Source: Lacrimispora sp. (GTDB lineage Bacteria > Bacillota > Clostridia > Lachnospirales > Lachnospiraceae). From it: DNA of 33,103 nucleotides. The stretch lies in NCBI GenBank assembly GCA_029256305.1, contig JAQSYE010000009.1, positions 1 to 33,103 of the forward strand, given 5' to 3'. The notes under the pieces were generated by a model. The model saw only the letters and a list, made by a program, of their open reading frames with translations. It ran no database searches and was not told where the DNA came from. Below, piece by piece: positions 26,179 through 33,103 of this stretch (positions are counted from its first letter, which is position 1; each line of letters opens with the position of its first letter). The position numbers and the translations under genes are program-made.

Positions 26179-26895
26179 ATGTATTATGGTGGAATGATGG
26201 GGTATTATATGGACCCAACCTGGATTCTTGTAATCATAGGTGCATTGTTATCCATGGCGGCATCAGCCAGAGTAACCAGTACTTTTAATAAATATTCCAA
26301 AGTGAGAAGTATGTCCGGAATGACGGGCGCAGAGGCAGCGAAGCGTCTTTTAAACTCCCAGGGCATTTATGATGTTCAGGTAAGACCTGTCACCGGAAAA
26401 TTGTCCGATCATTATGATCCAAGGACTAAAACTGTTAATTTATCAGATTCAGTCTACAATTCAACTTCGGTTGCAGCAATCGGTGTAGCAGCCCATGAAT
26501 GCGGACATGCCATGCAGGATAATACGGGATATGTGCCTTTGCAGTTAAGAGGTGCCATTGTTCCGGTTGCCAATATTGGTTCCCAGGCTGCGTTTCCCAT
26601 TATTTTATTGGGCTTTTTTATCAGCGGTGCAGGCTCACCTCTGGTGAACATCGGTTTAATTTTATTTTCGCTTGCAGTTTTATTCCAACTGGTAACACTT
26701 CCTGTTGAGTTTAATGCCTCCAGGAGGGCAGTAGTTTTACTGGGACAGGTAGGAATTCTGGGAGACGAAGAACTATCCCATACAAGAAAAGTGCTTGGAG
26801 CAGCAGCGCTTACCTATGTGGCGGCACTTGCAGCAACGGTTCTTCAGTTGCTGAGACTTGTTATATTATTTGGAGGAAGAAGAGATAATGACTAA
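26179..26895 (+). CDS. Zinc metallopeptidase, YugP family (neutral zinc metallopeptidase)
   Basis: The 238-residue membrane protein has one N-terminal hydrophobic segment, a central HEXXH zinc site (H106-E107-C108-G109-H110 in AAHECGHAMQD) and two to three further hydrophobic segments. This is the Zn_peptidase_2 family (B. subtilis YugP); the physiological substrate is unknown. The PVEFNASRRAV stretch after the third hydrophobic segment is typical and may supply the third zinc ligand. ATG at 26179 follows AAAGGAG. Its last 8 bases overlap the start of rsmB, so it is embedded in the translation-linked operon. A gene of this family between fmt and rsmB is familiar in Clostridia but absent from the Bacillus arrangement. 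Confidence 0.93.
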   Translation: MYYGGMMGYYMDPTWILVIIGALLSMAASARVTSTFNKYSKVRSMSGMTGAEAAKRLLNSQGIYDVQVRPVTGKLSDHYDPRTKTVNLSDSVYNSTSVAAIGVAAHECGHAMQDNTGYVPLQLRGAIVPVANIGSQAAFPIILLGFFISGAGSPLVNIGLILFSLAVLFQLVTLPVEFNASRRAVVLLGQVGILGDEELSHTRKVLGAAALTYVAALAATVLQLLRLVILFGGRRDND

Positions 26896-28222
26896 AGACA
26901 CAGACAGCAGGGAGATTGTACTGGATGTTCTCATGGAAATTTTAGAGCGTTCAGCATACAGTCATTTAATTCTGCGTCAGGCCTTAACTAAATACCAGTA
27001 TCTGGATAAAGCAGAACGTTCCTTTATAAACAGGACTGTAGAAGGAACCGTAGAATACTTAATACAAATTGATTACGTCATTGACTTTTTTTCTTCGACA
27101 AAGGTGAAAAAGATGAAGCCGGTCATCCGCAACATACTGCGGATGTCGGTTTATCAGATTTTATATATGGACCGGGTTCCGGATTCCGCTGTTTGCAATG
27201 AGGCAGTGAAGCTTGCTGCCAAACGTAAATTTGTGGGACTAAAAGGATTTGTGAATGGTGTTTTGAGAAACATTTCAAGAAATAAAGAAACTCTGGTGTG
27301 GCCGGATGACAGCGTTCGTTATTCTGTTCCTGCATGGATTGTATCCATGTGGACCCAGGATTATGGAAAAGAGACAGCGAACGCCATTATGGCATCATTC
27401 TTAGAAAGCAGTAAAACCATAGTACGCCTCAACCGTTCAAAAGCAGGGAAGGATGAGATCCTTTCCAGTCTGAAAAAACAGGACGTACAGGTGGCAGAGT
27501 CAGGTATTTCAGAAGATATATTAATTTTAGAAAAATATGATTATCTGGAAGGCCTGGAAGCGTTTCAGAAAGGATATATTCAGGTCCAGGATTTAAGCTC
27601 TGCTCTCGTGGGAGATGCGGCTGATCCAAAAGAAGGAGATTTTTGCATTGATGTCTGTGGAGCTCCAGGAGGAAAGAGCATTCATCTGGCAGATAAGCTT
27701 AAAGGCACAGGTATGGTTGAGGTAAGGGATTTAACAGAGTATAAGGTCGGTTTGATACAGGAGAATATTGACCGGTGCGGCTTTGACAATATCCGAGCTA
27801 AGGTGTGGGATGCGCTGGTTCCCGATTCGGATTCTGTCAACAAAGCTGATATTGTACTTGCTGATCTACCCTGTTCCGGTCTTGGAATTATGGGTCGTAA
27901 GCCTGATATCAAGTATAGGGTCAAGCCTGAAAGTTTAGATGAACTCACTTCCCTTCAACGGAAGATTCTTTCTGTTGTCCAGACTTATGTAAAACCTGGT
28001 GGAAAGCTAATATTTAGTACCTGTACCATAGATAAAAGAGAAAACGAAGAGAACATGGCATGGTTTTTAGATAATTTTCCATTTCAGGCTGTTGATCTGG
28101 AAGAAAATTTTAAAAACCGGTTTGAGATAGATACCCTGAAACAAGGATATATGCAGCTTTTGCCGGGAATTCATCCCTGTGACGGATTCTTTATCGGTGT
28201 ATTACGAAAAAAGGTAGAATAA
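26888..28222 (+). CDS. rsmB: 16S rRNA (cytosine(967)-C(5))-methyltransferase
   Basis: RsmB methylates C967 of 16S rRNA with S-adenosylmethionine. The 444-residue protein has an N-terminal NusB-like RNA-binding domain (REIVLDVLMEILERSAYSHLIL onward, about residues 1-140) and a C-terminal Rossmann methyltransferase with DVCGAPGGKS (SAM loop, near residue 255), DLPCSGLGIMGRKPDIKYR and FSTCTIDKRENE, containing the paired cysteines of the m5C mechanism. The frame extends upstream to 26858, but the ATG at 26888, after a GGAGGAAGAAG site, gives the right N-terminus and overlaps the zinc peptidase gene by 8 bases. The next gene begins one base after its stop codon. Confidence 0.95.
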   Translation: MTKDTDSREIVLDVLMEILERSAYSHLILRQALTKYQYLDKAERSFINRTVEGTVEYLIQIDYVIDFFSSTKVKKMKPVIRNILRMSVYQILYMDRVPDSAVCNEAVKLAAKRKFVGLKGFVNGVLRNISRNKETLVWPDDSVRYSVPAWIVSMWTQDYGKETANAIMASFLESSKTIVRLNRSKAGKDEILSSLKKQDVQVAESGISEDILILEKYDYLEGLEAFQKGYIQVQDLSSALVGDAADPKEGDFCIDVCGAPGGKSIHLADKLKGTGMVEVRDLTEYKVGLIQENIDRCGFDNIRAKVWDALVPDSDSVNKADIVLADLPCSGLGIMGRKPDIKYRVKPESLDELTSLQRKILSVVQTYVKPGGKLIFSTCTIDKRENEENMAWFLDNFPFQAVDLEENFKNRFEIDTLKQGYMQLLPGIHPCDGFFIGVLRKKVE

Positions 28223-28223
28223 A

Positions 28224-29261
28224 ATGGAAAGAACAGATATTAAGTCTCTTAATCTGGAAGAACTGACAGCCTTTTTGGTGTCCGCCGGAGAAAAACCTTT
28301 TCGTGCGAAACAGCTGTACGAATGGATTCATCAGAAACTGGCTGCCAGCTACGATGAAATGACCAATCTTCCAAAATCCCTGAAGGAAAAACTGCCTAAG
28401 ATGGCAGATCTTCCTTCTCTTACAGTTGTAGAAGAAAAGATCTCGCAGATAGATGGAACGAGAAAGTATTTATTTGGTCTTTCCGATGGTAATGTGATTG
28501 AAAGTGTACTGATGAAATACAAGCACGGCAATTCCGTGTGCATCTCCTCACAGGTTGGATGCCGCATGGGATGCCGCTTTTGTGCATCCACCCTTGACGG
28601 GCTTGAACGTAATTTAAGTCCTGCTGAGATGTTGGATCAGATTTACCGGATTCAGAAGCTTACTGGTGAGCGGGTATCCAATATCGTTGTCATGGGTTCC
28701 GGAGAACCTCTTGATAATTACGAAAATCTGGTGCAGTTTATCCATCTTCTCACTGATGAGAATGGCTTAAATATCAGCCAGAGAAACGTAACAGTTTCTA
28801 CCTGCGGAATTGTGCCGGCAATTTTAAAGCTGGCAGAGGAGAAGTTTCAGATCACTCTGGCTCTTTCCCTTCATGCGCCAAATGATGAAGTACGCAAAAG
28901 CCTGATGCCGGTAGCCAACCGCTATCCTCTTGTTGATGTTCTTTCGGCGTGTCATACTTATTTTGAAAAAACCGGTAGAAGGATTACATTTGAATACAGC
29001 CTTGTAAGCGGTGTAAATGACAATTTAAAAGAGGCGTCAGCTCTTTCAGTTCTCTTAAAAGCCCAGCACGGTCATATCAATCTGATACCTGTCAACCCGA
29101 TAAAGGAACGTGATTATGTACAGTCTGACAGGAAGGCGATTGAGGCCTTTAAAAATCTCCTTGAAAAAAATGGAATTAATGTTACTATAAGAAGAGAAAT
29201 GGGCAGGGATATAAACGGTGCCTGCGGTCAGCTTAGAAAAAGTTTTTTAAATCAGGAGTAA
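28224..29261 (+). CDS. rlmN: 23S rRNA (adenine(2503)-C(2))-methyltransferase
   Basis: RlmN is a radical-SAM enzyme that methylates A2503 of 23S rRNA and A37 of some tRNAs. The 345-residue protein has the CxxxCxxC iron-sulfur motif at C113, C117 and C120 (CRMGCRFCAST), the GSGEPLDNY motif and the near-C-terminal cysteine C334 in GACGQL that forms the transient RNA adduct. The A2503 enzyme RlmN is favoured over Cfr by chromosomal context between rsmB and the phosphatase/kinase pair, as in Bacillus. ATG at 28224 is one base after the rsmB stop codon. Confidence 0.96.
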   Translation: MERTDIKSLNLEELTAFLVSAGEKPFRAKQLYEWIHQKLAASYDEMTNLPKSLKEKLPKMADLPSLTVVEEKISQIDGTRKYLFGLSDGNVIESVLMKYKHGNSVCISSQVGCRMGCRFCASTLDGLERNLSPAEMLDQIYRIQKLTGERVSNIVVMGSGEPLDNYENLVQFIHLLTDENGLNISQRNVTVSTCGIVPAILKLAEEKFQITLALSLHAPNDEVRKSLMPVANRYPLVDVLSACHTYFEKTGRRITFEYSLVSGVNDNLKEASALSVLLKAQHGHINLIPVNPIKERDYVQSDRKAIEAFKNLLEKNGINVTIRREMGRDINGACGQLRKSFLNQE

Positions 29262-29281
29262 AAGGAAGTGAGAATATTACG

Positions 29282-30025
29282 ATGAAGGCTTGTGCTATGA
29301 CGGATACTGGAAGAGTCCGTTCGGCAAATCAGGACTATGTTTTTGCCTCTATTGAGCCTGTGGGTGTACTCCCTAATCTGTTTCTCGTTGCAGACGGTAT
29401 GGGAGGCCATCAGGCTGGAGATTATGCTTCCAGATTTATTGCCGAAAATCTGGTGGTTCATTTTAAGATGACAAAAGATACCGGAATTATTACGGTACTC
29501 AGAGATGGAATTGAAAAAGTGAATCAGCTGCTGTATCAGGAATCTAAGAAAAAACCGGAATTAAACGGTATGGGTACCACTCTGGTAGCTGCTGTGGTTG
29601 AGGATTCAACTATGTATGTGGCAAATGTGGGAGACAGCCGCCTTTACTTAATCCACAATCAGCTGAAACAGATTACAAAAGACCATTCTTATGTGGAAGA
29701 ACTGGTATCTTTAGGCCAGATGGAACGGGGAAGCAAAGATTATCGGGAAAAGAAGAATATTATTACCAGAGCTATTGGGACGGAAGATAAGCTGGAGATT
29801 GATTTTTTTGAAGTCAGCCTGGAGCCGGGAGATTATGTACTTCTATGTTCTGATGGGCTCAGCAATATGTTGGAAGATGCTGAAATAGAAGAAATCATAT
29901 GCTCGGAACTGGAGCTGTCGGAAAAGGCAGAAAAGTTAATTACAGTCGCCAATGATAATGGGGGGAAAGACAATATTGCTGTTGTTTTAATTGAACCTCA
30001 GCTTGGCAGGGAGGGAAGCTTATGA
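29282..30025 (+). CDS. stp: PP2C-type protein serine/threonine phosphatase (Stp1/PrpC)
   Basis: The 247-residue cytoplasmic phosphatase removes phosphate from targets of the adjacent kinase. It shows the PP2C motifs in order: DTGRVRSANQDY, LFLVADGMGGHQAGDYAS, GMGTTLVAAV, VGDSRLYLI, SDGLSNML and DNGGKDNIAVV, with the metal-binding aspartates in place. ATG at 29282 follows AAAGGAAGTGAG, 20 bases after rlmN. Its TGA overlaps the ATG of the kinase gene (ATGA), the usual phosphatase-kinase coupling. Confidence 0.95.
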   Translation: MKACAMTDTGRVRSANQDYVFASIEPVGVLPNLFLVADGMGGHQAGDYASRFIAENLVVHFKMTKDTGIITVLRDGIEKVNQLLYQESKKKPELNGMGTTLVAAVVEDSTMYVANVGDSRLYLIHNQLKQITKDHSYVEELVSLGQMERGSKDYREKKNIITRAIGTEDKLEIDFFEVSLEPGDYVLLCSDGLSNMLEDAEIEEIICSELELSEKAEKLITVANDNGGKDNIAVVLIEPQLGREGSL

Positions 30026-32178
30026 TTTTGAGACCGGGGACATTTTTACAGGACAGATACGAAATATTGGAACAAATCGGTTCCGGAGGTATGTCAGATG
30101 TTTATAAGGCCCTGTGCCATAAATTAAACCGCCTGGTTGCCATTAAGGTATTAAAGGAAGAATTCAGTTCAGACAGTAATTTCGTGGGTAAGTTTAAAAT
30201 CGAGGCCCAGTCAGCGGCCAGACTTTCCCATCCCAATATCGTCAATATTTATGACGTTGTGGATGAAGACGACCTTCATTTTATTGTAATGGAGTTAATT
30301 GAAGGAATTACATTAAAAAATTATATTATAAAAAAGGGCTGCCTTGATATTAAGGAGGCCATCGGCATTGCAATGCAGGTTGCTCAGGGAATCGCAGCAG
30401 CGCATGAACAGGGAATTATTCATCGTGATATTAAGCCCCAGAACATTATTATTGCAAGAGACGGGAAAGTTAAAGTGGCAGATTTCGGTATCGCCAGAGC
30501 GGCTTCTTCCCAGACAATGAGTGCCACTGCCGTTGGTTCGGTTCACTACATATCGCCGGAACAGGCGCGTGGAGGTTACAGCGATGTGAGAAGTGATATC
30601 TATTCTCTGGGTATCACGTTATATGAGATGGTTGCCGGCAGAGTACCGTTTCAGGGAGAGAATACTGTAACAATTGCTCTGGCTCACTTAGAATCTGTGA
30701 TTACGCCTCCCAGTTATTTTAACGAGATGATTCCTGTGGCGCTTGAGAACATCATATTAAAGAGTACAGAGAAAAAGCCGGAATACAGATATGCAAGTAT
30801 GTACGAAGTGATTTCTGATCTGCGTAAGGCTATGGTCAATCCAAACGGGGATTTTGTACAGAACCATCCGTCTGTGGATGATTCGCAGACCGTAATTATT
30901 GGAAAACCGGAACTGGAACAGATCCGTTCCGGCCGCAAGCCCCAATCGGAGAAGCCAGTAAAGCGTACCTCAAAAGGACAGGAGTATAACCAGAACTACC
31001 AGCCCTCCTCAAACTATGACGAACAGCAGGGATCAGGCAGAAATAGAAGGAATAATAATGATGAAGATATCAATCCTAAGATTGAAAAACTTCTGACTGC
31101 GGCAGGAATCGTGACTGCCATTATTATTGTTGTTATTCTGGCAATTGTGTTTTCTAAAGTGGGTGGATTATTCCGTTCCGGATCTGGAAAAGAATCGCTT
31201 CCTACTACGACTGCGTCTACGCAAGAAACGCTCAGTGATAAGCAGGTGAAGATGCCTGATGTCCACGGTCTGGATTCTGAAACTGCAGAAAAGAAATTAA
31301 AAGACAGCGGCGGTCTTTACATGAAAATCAGTGAGTATGAAAATTCAGATACGGTTGATAAGGGAGATGTGATTTCCCAGGATCCAAAAGCGGATACGGT
31401 TGTGGACAAATACTCTGCCGTTTATGTAGTGATCAGCAATGGACCGGAGAAGGCCTCTATTGACTTGAAAAAGCTGGGTCTTGAGTCTAAGGATACCGCT
31501 TCTGCCAAGTCTTTGCTGGAAGGCAAAGGTCTGGTTGTCAACGTTGAACAGAAGAACAGCGATACCGTATCAGTTGGTAACGTTATAAATTATAGTCCTA
31601 GTGAAGCAAAGGAAGGCGAAACCGTCACCCTGTTTTCCAGCAGCGGTCCGACACTGGTCAATCCTGTTGTTGTTCCAAATCTGGCAGGACAGACACAGGA
31701 AGTTGCGGTAGAGATGCTTGCAGATGTGAGTCTGGTACAGGGAACTGTCACCGAAGCCTCTTCTGAGACTGTTGCAAGAGGCAATATCATCAGTCAGTCT
31801 GTTGTACCGGGAAGTCAGGTGGAATCCGGAACTGCGGTTAACTTTGTAATCAGCACCGGAAACGGACAGGAATCCAAATATAAATATCTGGCGTCCATTG
31901 ATAAGTCCTTTTCTCTTCAGAATATCATTGGTCCAGGATCAGGAAGTACCCAGCTGACATTAAAAATTCAGTTGAGGCAGTCGGTAAATGGACAGGATAC
32001 CGTTCGAGAGCTGATGGGGCCTACAACCTTAAAAGGTGATCAGATGCTCCCAGTTTCATTTAAAAATATTGAGGGAGCTTATAATGTAACAAGCGGATCA
32101 GTAGAAATTGTAAATGTAGAAACAGGCGAGGTGATTAATTCTTACGCGATTACCTTTGTTGCTGTTCCACAATCCTAA
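30022..32178 (+). CDS. pknB: PASTA-domain serine/threonine protein kinase (PknB/PrkC/Stk1)
   Basis: This 718-residue transmembrane kinase couples wall state to cell growth, division or germination. The kinase domain (about residues 10-275) has the G-loop GSGGMSDVY at 20-28, K42 in AIKVL, H134-R135-D136 with K138, and DFG at 154-156. An Asn/Gln/Arg-rich juxtamembrane linker (about 276-355) precedes one membrane segment (about 359-380). Outside are three PASTA domains (about 408-475, 476-546, 547-618), of which the second is the most divergent, and then about 100 residues (619-718) that are not PASTA-like and look like a beta-sandwich. PASTA domains bind muropeptides or lipid II. The start overlaps the phosphatase stop codon by 4 bases. 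Confidence 0.95.
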   Translation: MILRPGTFLQDRYEILEQIGSGGMSDVYKALCHKLNRLVAIKVLKEEFSSDSNFVGKFKIEAQSAARLSHPNIVNIYDVVDEDDLHFIVMELIEGITLKNYIIKKGCLDIKEAIGIAMQVAQGIAAAHEQGIIHRDIKPQNIIIARDGKVKVADFGIARAASSQTMSATAVGSVHYISPEQARGGYSDVRSDIYSLGITLYEMVAGRVPFQGENTVTIALAHLESVITPPSYFNEMIPVALENIILKSTEKKPEYRYASMYEVISDLRKAMVNPNGDFVQNHPSVDDSQTVIIGKPELEQIRSGRKPQSEKPVKRTSKGQEYNQNYQPSSNYDEQQGSGRNRRNNNDEDINPKIEKLLTAAGIVTAIIIVVILAIVFSKVGGLFRSGSGKESLPTTTASTQETLSDKQVKMPDVHGLDSETAEKKLKDSGGLYMKISEYENSDTVDKGDVISQDPKADTVVDKYSAVYVVISNGPEKASIDLKKLGLESKDTASAKSLLEGKGLVVNVEQKNSDTVSVGNVINYSPSEAKEGETVTLFSSSGPTLVNPVVVPNLAGQTQEVAVEMLADVSLVQGTVTEASSETVARGNIISQSVVPGSQVESGTAVNFVISTGNGQESKYKYLASIDKSFSLQNIIGPGSGSTQLTLKIQLRQSVNGQDTVRELMGPTTLKGDQMLPVSFKNIEGAYNVTSGSVEIVNVETGEVINSYAITFVAVPQS

Positions 32179-32188
32179 GGAAGCGTAT

Positions 32189-33067
32189 ATGACAGGAAAA
32201 ATATTAAAAGGAATTGCTGGATTTTATTATGTCCACAGTAAGGATGGGAATCTTTACGAATGTAAGGCCAAGGGAATATTTCGAAACAGAAATGTGAAAC
32301 CTCTTGTAGGAGATGATGTGGAAATTTCCGTTCAGGATGAAACAGAACGGAAAGGAAACATTGAAGTGATTCTACCTAGAAAGAATGCATTGGTTCGCCC
32401 CGCTGTAGCGAATGTGGACCAGGCACTGGTTGTGTTTTCGATTACCCATCCGGAACCTAATTTGAATTTGCTGGATCGTTTTCTTGTGATGATGGAATCT
32501 CAGGATGTACCCGTTATTATCTGCTTTAATAAAATTGATCTCACGCAAGAGGAAGAGATGGGGAACCTGCGCCGAATGTACGAGGCAGCTGGTTACGCTG
32601 TTTACTTTACAAGCATTTATGAGAATAAGGGAATTGGCTGTGTGAGAGATATTTTGGCGGGTAAAACCACTGTTTTAGCAGGACCATCAGGTGTTGGTAA
32701 GTCATCCCTGACCAATCTGCTTTATCCGGAAGCAGAGATGGAAACCGCACGAATCAGTGAAAAGATCCAGAGAGGGAAACATACCACCAGGCACTCGGAA
32801 TTATTTGGAATTGGAAATCAAACATACATGATGGATACGCCCGGTTTTAGCTCTATGTATTTAGAGAACATGGAGTGCGGCCAGTTAAAAGAATATTTTC
32901 CTGAATTCCAGCCCTACGAGTCAGACTGCCGTTTTTTGGGTTGTGTGCACATTGGAGAGCGAGTTTGCGGCATAAAAAATGCCGTCACAGAAGGAAATAT
33001 CAGCCAGAGCCGTTATGATAATTACCGGCTTCTGTATGAGGAACTGAAAGAAAAAAGGAGATACTAA
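32189..33067 (+). CDS. rsgA: Ribosome small subunit-dependent GTPase A (circularly permuted GTPase)
   Basis: RsgA (YloQ/CpgA) helps mature the 30S ribosomal subunit. The 292-residue protein has an N-terminal OB-fold, then a GTPase with motifs in permuted order: G4 FNKIDL at about 113-118 comes before G1 GPSGVGKSS at 165-173 and G3 DTPG. A C-terminal zinc module uses C, C, H and C in CRFLGCVHIGERVCG. The frame extends upstream to 32156 inside the kinase gene, but the ATG at 32189 gives the expected N-terminus MTGKILKGIAGFYYV; the preceding AAGGAAG is a modest ribosome binding site 10 bases after the kinase stop codon. Order kinase-rsgA-rpe matches Bacillus. Confidence 0.96.
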   Translation: MTGKILKGIAGFYYVHSKDGNLYECKAKGIFRNRNVKPLVGDDVEISVQDETERKGNIEVILPRKNALVRPAVANVDQALVVFSITHPEPNLNLLDRFLVMMESQDVPVIICFNKIDLTQEEEMGNLRRMYEAAGYAVYFTSIYENKGIGCVRDILAGKTTVLAGPSGVGKSSLTNLLYPEAEMETARISEKIQRGKHTTRHSELFGIGNQTYMMDTPGFSSMYLENMECGQLKEYFPEFQPYESDCRFLGCVHIGERVCGIKNAVTEGNISQSRYDNYRLLYEELKEKRRY

Positions 33068-33068
33068 C

Positions 33069-33103
33069 ATGCTTATACTTGCCCCCTCAATCTTAGCGGC
33101 AGA
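33069..33103 (+). CDS. rpe: Ribulose-phosphate 3-epimerase, 5' end only
   Basis: Only 11 full codons (MLILAPSILAA) lie inside the window, but the I/L-A-P-S-I-L-x-A beginning is the hallmark N-terminus of ribulose-phosphate 3-epimerase, which interconverts ribulose-5-phosphate and xylulose-5-phosphate. The ATG follows AAAAAGGAG with proper spacing and begins one base after the rsgA stop codon, and rpe is the gene that follows rsgA in the Bacillus cluster. The rest of the gene is beyond the window. Confidence 0.85.
   Translation, partial: MLILAPSILAA

Overview
The window looks like the chromosome of a Gram-positive, endospore-type member of the Clostridia, most likely Lachnospiraceae (Lacrimispora / Clostridium saccharolyticum-like). 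Reasons: AGGAGG-type ribosome binding sites before nearly every gene, class II (Firmicutes) galT, a TepA-like protease beside ftsK/spoIIIE, meso-DAP-type murE, and the Firmicutes-conserved run priA-def-fmt-rsmB-rlmN-PP2C-PASTA kinase-rsgA-rpe. The family assignment is inference from protein character; I cannot run a phylogeny. I see no rRNA, tRNA, insertion sequence, phage gene, CRISPR array or classified riboswitch.

Layout. (1) 1-3500, plus strand: the 3' end of a small-domain protein, a Gx-transporter/heptaprenyl-diphosphate-synthase-component-I membrane protein, galT and a YitT-family membrane protein, apparently each with its own promoter. (2) 3550-6623, plus: a three-gene ABC importer of the TrpXYZ-like type (lipoprotein, permease, ATPase), with a repeat-flanked promoter, two hairpins between lipoprotein and permease, and a closing terminator. 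(3) 6690-8386, plus: a membrane-anchored peptidoglycan hydrolase with four SH3b domains and an NlpC/P60 domain. (4) 8440-13861, minus: TetR regulator plus aldo/keto reductase sharing an operator motif, then the citrate synthase-aconitase pair read from a strong promoter with a structured leader. (5) 14170-33103, plus: tepA-like protease, ftsK, fhs, murE, murF, priA, def, fmt, a zinc metallopeptidase, rsmB, rlmN, PP2C phosphatase, PASTA kinase, rsgA and the start of rpe. From fhs onward the gaps are 51 bases or less, or overlaps, apart from one 120-base gap before murF.

How the genes fit together. Citrate synthase and aconitase make isocitrate, the first steps of 2-oxoglutarate/glutamate synthesis; no isocitrate dehydrogenase is in view. 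The long plus-strand block combines DNA segregation and restart (ftsK, priA), wall precursor synthesis (murE, murF), formyl-group supply and use (fhs makes 10-formyl-THF, fmt uses it, def removes the formyl group), rRNA modification and ribosome assembly (rsmB, rlmN, rsgA), and a phosphatase/kinase pair whose PASTA domains sense wall fragments.

Most of the window is ordinary core genome with intact genes. I did not find a convincing new multi-gene system. What merits a second look is mostly regulatory: the paired TetR-type operators, the repeats at the ABC promoter, the structured leader of citrate synthase, the YitT leader, and a few protein details (ABAB SH3 duplication, DNSR in MurE, an extra C-terminal domain on the PASTA kinase).
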